From assembly GCF_034928825.1 (NCBI RefSeq), contig NZ_JAYFUL010000011.1, positions 62,001-126,000 on the forward strand: DNA of 64,000 nucleotides, in the 5' to 3' direction. Of this stretch, positions 19,626 to 27,953 are shown one piece after another. The stretch comes from Arcicella aquatica. Lineage in GTDB: Bacteria; Bacteroidota; Bacteroidia; Cytophagales; Spirosomataceae. The position numbers and the translations under genes are program-made. The notes under the pieces were generated by a model. That model was not told the origin of the DNA. It was given only the letters and a program-made list of their open reading frames with translations, and did no database searches. Numbering within the stretch: the first letter of the stretch is position 1; every line of letters starts with the position of its first letter.

Positions 19626-22130
19626 ATGCAAATGAAAAAATTATACACCTTGGTTATTTTGATACTATTAGTGCAACAATCATTTGGCCAAAATACTTTC
19701 CCTACTACAGGAAATGTTGGTATTGGCACTACTACTCCATCTACTGCACTTGAAGTAAATGGGGTTATTAAACAAATATTTGGAAGATATTTTTACAAGA
19801 TTAGTGATACTACAGATGTTATCATCAAAACTTCAAGAAGTGATAATAATCAAGTAGGATACTTTAAAACTAATGGTTGGGGGAGGTTTTCTTTTAGTAA
19901 TGGCTTAGCGGTTGGGCTTGATTTTCCAGCCAACAATTATTCTGGATTACTTGTTAATGGCAACGTTGGTCTTAACACAACTTCTCCTTCAGAAAAACTT
20001 GATGTGGTTGGAAATATTAAATACTCACAATTATTAAAGCCGAATGGTATTACAGGAACTGACAGACAGGTTTTAATGAATATTAGTGGAACTTCTAATG
20101 CTTGGACAACATTAACAACTTTACATTTGTCAGATTTTTCTACAGAGATGGCAAAATATCTTAAAGCGAGTGGTGGAACACTAACTGGAAATATAGGGTT
20201 GCCCTCAGACAAAACGATTACTTTTAACGACAAAACCGCTACATATCCAACAGCCCAAGGAGGTCTTGTTTGGGATTTGAATGCTGCTGACAAAGCTTCA
20301 ATTTATGCTTATCAACCAACGGCCGATATAACCAATTTTGTTTTTCAAGTAGCGGATGATGGTCTTGATAGATTTGTATTTAAACGTAAAGATTGGAACG
20401 GGGCGGTTAATGATGTTTATCATCTTTATATGGATGATAATAAGGTGGTATTCAACTATCCTGATTTAGATGGAACTACTGGCACATCAAAAAATATGGA
20501 TTTTTATATCATGGGTAATGGACAACCTAACAAGAATTTAACTAGTCCTATTTTTAAAACGGTTGCCTCAACCAACAGAGTAGGTATAAATACAGGAAGT
20601 CCACAAGAAGCACTTGATATAAATGGAAACTTAAAACTTAATGGTAAATTAAAATATGGAACAAATGATTCAAGAACAGAAACAAGAAATGATGCGGGAT
20701 TAAGAGGAGATGCAGGAGCTCAATCTGGGTTTTATACGACATCAAGTCCTGTTAATTATCCCAAAAATGCTACTGGTTTCTGGCACTTACTTGATGTTAG
20801 ACACAGTAATTTAACGGATAATTATGCGATGCAATTGGCAGGTTCATTTGGAGACCAAAGGTTATACTTTAGAAAAACTAATAATAACCCAACACAACCA
20901 TGGAGAGAAATACCAACCTTAGATACTACAGGAGCTTTAACCGTTAATGGAACCCTAACACTTTATGGTAAATTAAAATATGGTCCAAATGATTCAAGAA
21001 CAGAAACAAGAGATAATGCAGGATTGAGAGGAGATGCAGGGGCTCAATCTGGATTTTTTGTAACACAGACACCTCTTAATTATCCTAAAAATGCTAGTAG
21101 TTGGTGGCATTTATTAGATGTTCGTAGTACGGGTACTAGTAATAACTATGCTATGCAGTTAGCTGGTTCATTTTTTGACCAGAAACTATATTTTAGAAAA
21201 GTTAACGATAACCCTGCTCAGACATGGACTGAAGTTGCTACCTTAGATACCACAGGAGCTTTAAATATAGTAGGTTTAAAGCTTAGCGGTAAATTAAAAT
21301 ATGGAGCAAATGATTCAAGATCAGAAATTAGAGATAATGCTGGATTAAGAGGTGATGCGGGAGCTCAGTCAGGATTTTTTTATACACAAGCACCTGTCAA
21401 TTATCCTACAAATGCCACTAGCTACTGGCATTTATTAGATGTTCGTTCTGGAGGTATTACTAATAATTATGCTATGCAGTTTTCAGGCTCATATTATGAT
21501 CAAAAATTATATTTCAGAAAAACTAGTGACAATCCTGCTCAACCATGGGTTGAGGTTCCAACGATAGATACAACAGGCAGAATTAAATTTGATAATGATT
21601 TGGCATCTAGTAAGAAATCAGTGATCTTGGGTGGTTACACTTATGGTGGAGCCATTAAATTTAGTGCTAATAGTACGACAGCTAACAATAGAAATCTTGA
21701 GTTAGGAAATATCAATAATAGTGGTGTTTTTTCTTCAAGTGTAACAATTGGTGCTGAAAATGGTAATGTAAGTATAGGTACGAATACCATTTATAGTGCT
21801 TACAAGCTAGCTATTGCTGGCGATATGATTGCTGAAAGGGTAGTTGTAAAATTGAAAACAGCATGGCCAGATTATGTTTTTGCTCCTTCTTATCAGCTTC
21901 CTTCTTTGAATGAAGTTGAAAAATATATTACCAATAATGCTCATCTTCCTGGTATTCCATCAGCAAAAGATATTGAAGAGAAAGGCATTGACGTAGGAGA
22001 TACAAATGCCAAACTTCTAAGAAAAATAGAAGAACTTACTCTTTATATGATTCAAATGCAAAAAACGAATGAAGCACAGAATGCAGAAATAGCTTTGCTA
22101 AAAAATGAAATATTAAAGTCGAAAAAATAA
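19626..22130 (+). CDS. Tail-fibre-like exported protein with three pyocin-knob repeats
   Basis: An 834-residue protein with a signal peptide (MKKLYTLVILILLVQQSFGQ). A second ATG at 19632 would give a cleaner signal start. It has a GNVGIGTTTPS motif typical of Bacteroidota fibre-like proteins, then three tandem units of about 108 residues (roughly 336-655). Each unit has GKLKYG.NDSR.E.R..AGLRGDAG, a WHLLDVR...NYAMQ and a LYFRK...PAQ.W.E segment, which is a pyocin-knob-like fold. The C-terminus (WPDYVFAPSYQLPSLNEVEKYI..., then a coiled coil) matches the S74-like tail common in this phylum, often an intramolecular chaperone for trimeric fibres. It closes the surface-protein run. A receptor-binding or adhesive fibre role is inferred. 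Confidence 0.75.
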   Translation: MQMKKLYTLVILILLVQQSFGQNTFPTTGNVGIGTTTPSTALEVNGVIKQIFGRYFYKISDTTDVIIKTSRSDNNQVGYFKTNGWGRFSFSNGLAVGLDFPANNYSGLLVNGNVGLNTTSPSEKLDVVGNIKYSQLLKPNGITGTDRQVLMNISGTSNAWTTLTTLHLSDFSTEMAKYLKASGGTLTGNIGLPSDKTITFNDKTATYPTAQGGLVWDLNAADKASIYAYQPTADITNFVFQVADDGLDRFVFKRKDWNGAVNDVYHLYMDDNKVVFNYPDLDGTTGTSKNMDFYIMGNGQPNKNLTSPIFKTVASTNRVGINTGSPQEALDINGNLKLNGKLKYGTNDSRTETRNDAGLRGDAGAQSGFYTTSSPVNYPKNATGFWHLLDVRHSNLTDNYAMQLAGSFGDQRLYFRKTNNNPTQPWREIPTLDTTGALTVNGTLTLYGKLKYGPNDSRTETRDNAGLRGDAGAQSGFFVTQTPLNYPKNASSWWHLLDVRSTGTSNNYAMQLAGSFFDQKLYFRKVNDNPAQTWTEVATLDTTGALNIVGLKLSGKLKYGANDSRSEIRDNAGLRGDAGAQSGFFYTQAPVNYPTNATSYWHLLDVRSGGITNNYAMQFSGSYYDQKLYFRKTSDNPAQPWVEVPTIDTTGRIKFDNDLASSKKSVILGGYTYGGAIKFSANSTTANNRNLELGNINNSGVFSSSVTIGAENGNVSIGTNTIYSAYKLAIAGDMIAERVVVKLKTAWPDYVFAPSYQLPSLNEVEKYITNNAHLPGIPSAKDIEEKGIDVGDTNAKLLRKIEELTLYMIQMQKTNEAQNAEIALLKNEILKSKK
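20631..21590 (+). repeat. Three tandem in-gene repeats of about 322 bp
   Basis: The motif ggtaaattaaaatatgg recurs at about 20643, 20967 and 21288, giving periods of 324 and 321 bases. The encoded knob units are highly similar, differing mainly at exposed loop residues, which suggests recent internal duplication. Confidence 0.8.
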
Positions 22131-22283
22131 TGAAATAGTCTTTGAAGGTGGTAAGTTGGCGTGATTGTATGACAGTATATGCCTAGCGGATTTGGGGAGA
22201 TTGTTCTGTAAAATACCATGACAATGGAGTGGCTGGCCGAAAAGTATAAAGACGTAGAATGTGATGTAAAATAATACTCAACT

Positions 22284-22310
22284 AGCGATAGGAATCATTT
22301 TCCTATTGCT
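22284..22310. terminator. Hairpin after surface-protein operon
   Basis: An 11-bp stem with one G-U pair (AGCGATAGGAA at 22284-22294 against TTCCTATTGCT at 22300-22310) with a 5-nt loop. It has no T tract, so it is a possible 3'-end hairpin rather than a classical terminator. The gap 22131-22416 holds no gene. Confidence 0.4.
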
Positions 22311-22351
22311 GAGGGCGGTCTAACAAGTGTTTAATACTAAATTATATATTA

Positions 22352-22394
22352 CAGGGTTATTTATTAAACTTTTGTAGCTGAAAAAATAACCCTG
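22352..22394. terminator. Bidirectional terminator-like inverted repeat
   Basis: A perfect 11-bp inverted repeat (CAGGGTTATTT at 22352-22362, AAATAACCCTG at 22384-22394). It lies between the convergent ends of the surface-protein run and the minus-strand lanthipeptide enzymes. Confidence 0.55.
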
Positions 22395-22416
22395 AATATA
22401 TAAAAATGGTAATGTT

Positions 22417-23325
22417 TTAATTGAGAGCTTCATTGATTAGCTCAATCGAAGTTAATCTATCAGACGGTTTCATTGCTACATTCATAAAAATCATTTCATC
22501 GATGCCATAGTTTTCTTGGAAAGATAAAATGGTTTCTTGAAAGAGGTTTTTACAGCCTACTAAATTGATATCATATCCTAATTTTAGGTCTTTGATTACT
22601 CTTTTTGCTTTTTGGGTAGTTTCGTGACATGCCCCTGAAAACACCATATTGACTTGTGGTTTTCTATGATGTTTTTGGTAAAAAAGCTCTTTAAATTCAC
22701 TTAATTTCTCTTTTTGATAGTTTAAGTCGGAACCAAAATGAAAGATAGAACGAGAAAGATTAGAGCCTGTTTCTATGGCACGCGTCATGCTATTGCCATA
22801 GCCAACCCCCAACGACCATATTTGAGGCACAAGCCCTTTGAAAGGAGGAATAACAATTTGGTCATTCTCAAAAAGGGTGTCTTCTTCTTGTAATAGATGC
22901 ACCACTTCTTTGTATTTACGCTCAAAAGAGAGATGTACTTCTTTCTTATCTGCCTTGATAGTATTATTGGCTACGGCTTGACTAACCCCACCATTTGCCA
23001 TGCCTAAATCAATTCTATCACCATAAAGGTTATTATATAACTTGAAGCTACAAGCTACATGATAAGGGTCGTGAATGCCAATAAGAATACCTGCTACACC
23101 TATTCTTATTTTTTCGGTCATTCCTGCAACAATAGGCACAAGTGAATCGGGACAATTCCAAGTAAGCGTTGGGTCGCCAATATGGTGTTCGGCAAGCCAT
23201 ATTCTTGAATAATCTAAGGCTTCTGCATGAATAGCGTATTCGATTAGGTCTTGCACTCTGAGAAGGCTATTCATTTTATTTTCTCTAATGCCAAAGTCAA
23301 GTAAACCTATTTTTATTTTTTTCAT
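22417..23325 (-). CDS. LLM-class flavin oxidoreductase (lanthipeptide tailoring), copy 1
   Basis: A 302-residue luciferase-like (LLM) protein: MKKIKIGLLDFGIRENKMNS, RIWLAEHHIGDPTLTW, KIRIGVAGILIGIHDPYHVA and DRIDLGMANGG follow the usual TIM-barrel strand pattern of this flavin-dependent class. It is the last gene of a minus-strand operon with three LanC-like genes. Known LLM-type enzymes in lanthipeptide clusters (the LanJC group) reduce dehydroalanine or dehydrobutyrine to D-amino acids. That is the likely role here, but oxidation of a core residue cannot be excluded. It is paralogous to the gene at 24585-25517, forming a repeated LanC-LLM unit. Confidence 0.75.
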   Translation of the reverse strand: MKKIKIGLLDFGIRENKMNSLLRVQDLIEYAIHAEALDYSRIWLAEHHIGDPTLTWNCPDSLVPIVAGMTEKIRIGVAGILIGIHDPYHVACSFKLYNNLYGDRIDLGMANGGVSQAVANNTIKADKKEVHLSFERKYKEVVHLLQEEDTLFENDQIVIPPFKGLVPQIWSLGVGYGNSMTRAIETGSNLSRSIFHFGSDLNYQKEKLSEFKELFYQKHHRKPQVNMVFSGACHETTQKAKRVIKDLKLGYDINLVGCKNLFQETILSFQENYGIDEMIFMNVAMKPSDRLTSIELINEALN

Positions 23326-23337
23326 GGTGATAAAGGT

Positions 23338-24573
23338 TTAAGAAAGTAAAAATATAGCATCCCATTCCTGAGAACTATCTTTGTGTAATGCTGCTATTAA
23401 CACTAAAGCTGTTGCTCCAAAACCTTCTAATAACTCCCCAGCTTTATTGGTGTTGTAATACAAAAGTTCTTTTTCAAGATGTTTTAGTGTTTCGGCATAC
23501 CAAAATTGAGCGGTTTGTTGATAGATGGGTAATCTCGTAATAGCGTATAGCGATTTAAAAGATTGCACCAATCCAGAAGTTCCATGACAAAAATGAGAAT
23601 CTTTCATATCCGTACTTGCTTGCGAAAGTCTTTGACTTATTGACAATCCAATTTCATCCGCTAGAAGTATCCATGTGTGATTATTAAGCAATTGCCCAGC
23701 TCGATACAATAGTATAACCTGATTCAAATCACCATAGCACCAGCCTAGTCTGTTGCCATAAAAACCTTGATTTACGATAGCATCCGAAGGCTGGCTATCA
23801 TCAAATTTCAGAGGAAAGTAAGAATATTTGTTTTGTTCAAAATCAATAGGCATCATCGTACTCAACAGAAATTCTATTCCACCTTCTACCAACACTTTAA
23901 TTTTATCTTGAGCAATACCCTTTTCATAAATTTTTAATAAAGAAAGCAATACGCCACATTGCCCATGAGATAAACTTAAGTCAATTTCATAATTATCGGC
24001 ATGCATAACTTGTAAATGAGCATTGGGAAAAGTTATTCCTTTTTGTCTGATTTCAACAAGGCTTTCTATTTTATCGACCGTTTGTTCTAAGCATATTTTC
24101 ACAGCGTCGATGTGCGTTCTTTGGCATAAATAATTAACTGCTCCACTTGACCCATACAAGTAATCTGTAGATTTATTACCGAGTAGTTTAACGATACCAT
24201 CACAGACTAATTCATCAAAAAACGATAGATATTCGTCATATTCTATTTCAATCGTTTCATTGTTTTTCAAGATGTTCATCACCATTCCCAATCCTGAAGC
24301 GCCATAAGCCAATGGAGCTGTTAGTAAGTGCGGTGTAGAAACATCGTTGATTTCAGTAATAATCGTCTCTAAAATATCTATTAATCTATCACCCCATCGT
24401 TCTTCGTATTGATATTTATATAGGTATGATGCATATAAGAGGCTCCCTATCGAACCTGATAAAAGGGAATGATTAGTAAAAGTGGTATAATACAAGGCAT
24501 CTGAAATGCGATTAAGCAAAGATTCTTCTCCAGTTAGTTCTTTTTCTATGGATAATTCAAGTAAATCTATCAT
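23338..24573 (-). CDS. lanC: LanC-like lanthionine cyclase, copy 1
   Basis: A 411-residue LanC-like protein. The zinc ligands of the cyclase are all visible: Cys in LGWCYGDLN and the Cys-His pair in HFCHGTSGLV. The catalytic-type His is in LSLSHGQCGVLL. LanC proteins add cysteine thiols to dehydrated Ser/Thr made by LanB, forming (methyl)lanthionine rings in the cytoplasm. It lies 12 bases upstream of LLM copy 1, and 11 bases after LLM copy 2, so it is the second of two LanC-LLM modules. It should be competent on motif evidence. Confidence 0.85.
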   Translation of the reverse strand: MIDLLELSIEKELTGEESLLNRISDALYYTTFTNHSLLSGSIGSLLYASYLYKYQYEERWGDRLIDILETIITEINDVSTPHLLTAPLAYGASGLGMVMNILKNNETIEIEYDEYLSFFDELVCDGIVKLLGNKSTDYLYGSSGAVNYLCQRTHIDAVKICLEQTVDKIESLVEIRQKGITFPNAHLQVMHADNYEIDLSLSHGQCGVLLSLLKIYEKGIAQDKIKVLVEGGIEFLLSTMMPIDFEQNKYSYFPLKFDDSQPSDAIVNQGFYGNRLGWCYGDLNQVILLYRAGQLLNNHTWILLADEIGLSISQRLSQASTDMKDSHFCHGTSGLVQSFKSLYAITRLPIYQQTAQFWYAETLKHLEKELLYYNTNKAGELLEGFGATALVLIAALHKDSSQEWDAIFLLS

Positions 24574-24584
24574 TGGATGAGGGG

Positions 24585-25517
24585 TTAATTCAAATGAAAT
24601 AATTCACTGATAAATTGTAGAGACTCAATTCTATCAGTAAGATTATGAGAGGGATTCATCAAAATAATTTCATCAATACCAAACATTTCGTGTTGCTTAG
24701 ATATTTCATCAAAAAACTTATTCGGGCATCCTATCGTGTGCCTTTCTGGAGTCATGTTCTGAGCCTTGATGATTTTCTGTGCCTTTTGTGATGTTTTCGA
24801 GCAAAAACCAGAAATAGAGAGGTTTATTTTGGGTAAACGACCATGTTTTGCCAAATACTGTTCTCTAAAAATGTGTAATTCGTCTAGTCTCGATTCTTTA
24901 TCAGACCCCGGGTGGAAGATAGACCTAGAAAAATTTGCGCCTAATTCTAAGGCTTTATCAAGACTTTTATAAGATGACCCTAACATCCATAAATCAGGAA
25001 TGGCTCCTTTGTAAGGAGGAATAACAACGCCAGTACCATTCTTATAAATTTCGTCTTCATCAACGAGGTAATGAAATAGGTTTTTTATTTTTTCAGGAAT
25101 CGTTTCCCACATCGTATTATTATCAACGTCTTCGCGTTGTTCGACACACTGTATGGCAAAAGGGTTGACTACGCTTCTGGCAACACCCAAATCTATTCTT
25201 CCGGGGAATAGATTTGATAATAATTTAAACTGTGTAGCGACATGATAAGGATTGTGAATACCAATCAATACGCCCGCAGCGCCTATTTTAATATTCTTGG
25301 TAATCCCTGCCAAAATGGGTATCATAGGTTGTGGATTGCTCCACGCCAGTAATGCATTTGGGTCATGATGTTCAGAAATCCAGAACCTAGAAAACCCCAA
25401 ATCGTCGGCTGAAGAGGCATATTCAATAACATCTTCAATGATTGAAAGGCTGTTGATGTTCTTGGCTCTGTACCCAAAGTCAAGCACGCCAAATGATATT
25501 TTTTTTGCTGTGGTCAT
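24585..25517 (-). CDS. LLM-class flavin oxidoreductase (lanthipeptide tailoring), copy 2
   Basis: A 310-residue LLM-class protein clearly paralogous to the one at 22417-23325: ISFGVLDFGYRAKNINSLS, RFWISEHHDPNALLAW, GVLIGIHNPYHVATQF and GRIDLGVARSV. Its start overlaps the end of LanC copy 2 by 4 nt, implying translational coupling. It differs from copy 1 in the loop after DLGVARSV, which may reflect a different target residue or peptide. Reduction of dehydro residues is the likely reaction, by analogy with LanJC enzymes. Confidence 0.75.
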   Translation of the reverse strand: MTTAKKISFGVLDFGYRAKNINSLSIIEDVIEYASSADDLGFSRFWISEHHDPNALLAWSNPQPMIPILAGITKNIKIGAAGVLIGIHNPYHVATQFKLLSNLFPGRIDLGVARSVVNPFAIQCVEQREDVDNNTMWETIPEKIKNLFHYLVDEDEIYKNGTGVVIPPYKGAIPDLWMLGSSYKSLDKALELGANFSRSIFHPGSDKESRLDELHIFREQYLAKHGRLPKINLSISGFCSKTSQKAQKIIKAQNMTPERHTIGCPNKFFDEISKQHEMFGIDEIILMNPSHNLTDRIESLQFISELFHLN

Positions 25518-26743
25518 AGTAATAAGAGGTTATCCCATTTCAATTCTTCTTCTGAAATATGCGATAGTAAGGTAAGTGCAATTCCCATCGCTCCATCAAT
25601 CAAATGTCCAGCACTTTCAACATAACTATTATTAGTTTGGGCTTCGGTAATGTAATCGAATGTCTGCTGAATCCAATAGTTATGAGCGCTTAAATAGGCA
25701 TCATTCCCCGAACGTTCAGCGATTCGCTTATAGATATGAGCCACTCCTGATGTACCATGACAGAAGTAAGGATTCTTTAATTTAGTCTGCTCAGGTGTTT
25801 TTCTCAACATGGATGCCAATCCAACTTCTTCAGCGATATTGATATAAGATTGATTCTTAAATGCCTTCCCTGCGGTGTATAGCAATAAGATTTGGTTTAA
25901 ATCACCATTGCACCAACCTAAAATAGCATGATAATACAGCTGATTTTTTTCTGAATCAATAGGTGATTGCTCATCGATACAGGTTGGGAAAAAGCTATAA
26001 TGTCCATTTGTAAAATCAATAGGTCTTTTGCATGACAAAAGGAAATGAATACCTTCATTAACGATAGTATAAATCTTTGCCTGACATATTCCTAGACGGT
26101 AGATTTCTAATAAAACCAAGGCAATACCACAAAAACCATGATTAAGATTAAGCACGGTATCATCTAAACGAGGCTTTGCCGTAGAACTAAACGTATTGAT
26201 ATACCGCAACCCTTTATCGTCTCTGATAGCTACTTTCCAGAGGGCATCAACGATGGTTTCAAGGTATTTTTCGATAGCAGGATTTACCAATGTACGTTGT
26301 GAGAGGTAGTAAACGGCTGCCATTGGTCCTAGCATAAACCCCACATTTCCTTGTTGTATTTCCTGCAAAGCAGTATTATACAGCACACTATCAAAAGCGG
26401 CAAGTTCTTTTTCAAGCTCCAAATCAAATATTTCATCTCGCTTTAATTGATTGATGACTAACCCAAAACCGGTAAAGCCTGTCGATAATAAATGAATGTT
26501 TTGTGCTTTAATTTGACCTGTCAATAAATAGTTGGCAGATTTTTCAATCAACTTAATGGCTTTCGTACCATGATTGATGTCATTAGTATATTTGAACGCA
26601 TAAGAATAGAAAAGGGCTTTCCCAATGTTGCCTCTGAAAAGCGAAAACTTATCACTTTTGTCTGCTTCAATAAGCCCCAAAATATCTTCTAAATGGTGCT
26701 CAATAAGATCAATATTTGTTTCTATTTCAAATGAAGTATGCAT
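25514..26743 (-). CDS. lanC: LanC-like lanthionine cyclase, copy 2
   Basis: A 409-residue LanC-like cyclase with intact zinc ligands (LGWCNGDLN, YFCHGTSGVA) and the His motif LNLNHGFCGIALVLL. It is similar in length and motif order to copy 1 and is followed by its own LLM gene (4-nt overlap), so the pair looks like a duplicated module. Thirteen bases separate it from the degenerate LanC-like gene upstream. Likely forms rings on some or all of the five precursor peptides encoded divergently. Confidence 0.85.
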   Translation of the reverse strand: MHTSFEIETNIDLIEHHLEDILGLIEADKSDKFSLFRGNIGKALFYSYAFKYTNDINHGTKAIKLIEKSANYLLTGQIKAQNIHLLSTGFTGFGLVINQLKRDEIFDLELEKELAAFDSVLYNTALQEIQQGNVGFMLGPMAAVYYLSQRTLVNPAIEKYLETIVDALWKVAIRDDKGLRYINTFSSTAKPRLDDTVLNLNHGFCGIALVLLEIYRLGICQAKIYTIVNEGIHFLLSCKRPIDFTNGHYSFFPTCIDEQSPIDSEKNQLYYHAILGWCNGDLNQILLLYTAGKAFKNQSYINIAEEVGLASMLRKTPEQTKLKNPYFCHGTSGVAHIYKRIAERSGNDAYLSAHNYWIQQTFDYITEAQTNNSYVESAGHLIDGAMGIALTLLSHISEEELKWDNLLLL

Positions 26744-26756
26744 ATTTTCGGAGTGT

Positions 26757-27950
26757 TTAGAGTAACCAAATTAATTTATCCATTTTGGGAGCATCATCAC
26801 AAACAGTCTGAATAAAAGCACAGCCAATGCCTGCTATTCCTTGTAGAAAACCAACGTTGGTGGCAAGGTACATTCTGTTCAAATGAGGTAAAAAACCTGC
26901 TGTTGAATCGGCAGTATCTTGTCCATATTCAATGGCTCTTTGTTGCCAATAATGAGCAGTCGATAGAAAAACGTTATCACCTGTAAGCCTAAATATCATG
27001 TTATAAATCATAGCGTTACCAGAGGCACCATACAATAAGCCCGCATCACGAACCCCTGTTTGTTCAAGGGAACTACGTAAGATAGAGTTTCTTAAAATGC
27101 CGATTGCTTTGGTATAAATAACATCATTGCTTAAAGTTTGCCCAACTCTTAGAAGTCCGTAAGATACTCCCAAATCACCGTAGCATAAACTCAGTCGCGA
27201 AATACCATTTGTTTGCCCAACAATATCGTCGAAATAATAACCATGCTTTTCAAATTCTTTTGCTTGGGTCAGCAGGAAATGACTCCCTTTTAACATCATT
27301 TCAGCACATAGGGAAGGCAAAATATTATGTTCGTACAAATTGGCTAAAAGTGCCAAAATCGCTCCCATCCCGTGACTAATACCTGTATAAACTACTCCGT
27401 TTGGGTCGGTTAACTTAGATTTCCAAAACCAGTTGCCGTCTGAATCAATATTCTTTTTTTGATAAAGACCATGTACCAATTTTTCAAGATGGGGTACAAT
27501 TTTATCGGTACTTTCCAAACGAAAACTATAATAGTTTCCTGCCACTAATGCTCCAGAAAAAGGATCAAAATCTTCTCTTTCTATAGCGTGTTCAAGGTGA
27601 TTAAGAAGTACCTCGTCAATGCTTTCAAGGATTTCAGCTGCTTCAAAATCAAACCAATTTGCCGTTTGAGTAAACTCTATGAACATGCCAAACTCAGCTA
27701 AATCCTTTTCAAAAAAATGACCTTCAAATTTTTCATTTCTCAGTTCATCAAAGGCTTGTGAGAATAAATCTTCGGCTTTTTCAGCATAAGTATTGTCAGC
27801 TGTTAAGTGTCCATAATAAAGATAGAAGAGTGCTATACCTAGTCTTCCATTTCCATAGCCAAATCCTTTGATTTGATTTTCGTCTAAGGCTAAACATGTG
27901 GCGATATCTTCTATCTTTTGCTTTACAGAATATCTTTTTACTGGTGCCAT
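26757..27950 (-). CDS. Degenerate LanC-like protein lacking two zinc ligands
   Basis: A 397-residue protein with the LanC toroid motif order (GISHGMGAILALL, SLCYGDLGVSYG, GLLYGASGNAMIY). The Cys-His pair that provides two of three zinc ligands is replaced by Leu-Tyr (LLYGASG instead of FCHGTSG). The first ligand Cys (SLCYGD) and the His of SHGM are kept. Without a complete zinc site it is unlikely to be an ordinary cyclase. It could be a scaffold, a substrate-binding partner for the active LanC copies, or an immunity factor. It lies 3 bases after the outer-membrane protein gene and starts the LanC series. Confidence 0.8.
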   Translation of the reverse strand: MAPVKRYSVKQKIEDIATCLALDENQIKGFGYGNGRLGIALFYLYYGHLTADNTYAEKAEDLFSQAFDELRNEKFEGHFFEKDLAEFGMFIEFTQTANWFDFEAAEILESIDEVLLNHLEHAIEREDFDPFSGALVAGNYYSFRLESTDKIVPHLEKLVHGLYQKKNIDSDGNWFWKSKLTDPNGVVYTGISHGMGAILALLANLYEHNILPSLCAEMMLKGSHFLLTQAKEFEKHGYYFDDIVGQTNGISRLSLCYGDLGVSYGLLRVGQTLSNDVIYTKAIGILRNSILRSSLEQTGVRDAGLLYGASGNAMIYNMIFRLTGDNVFLSTAHYWQQRAIEYGQDTADSTAGFLPHLNRMYLATNVGFLQGIAGIGCAFIQTVCDDAPKMDKLIWLL

Positions 27951-27953
27951 CGC

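Noticed and set aside
20631..21590. CRISPR-like array
   Set aside because: The repeats are long, coding and contiguous, with no short repeat-spacer pattern. No CRISPR array was seen anywhere in the window.
2254..22130. Type IX secretion sorting domains at the C-termini of the large exported proteins
   Set aside because: I looked at each C-terminus and found none that clearly matches; only the FN3 protein has a weakly similar segment.
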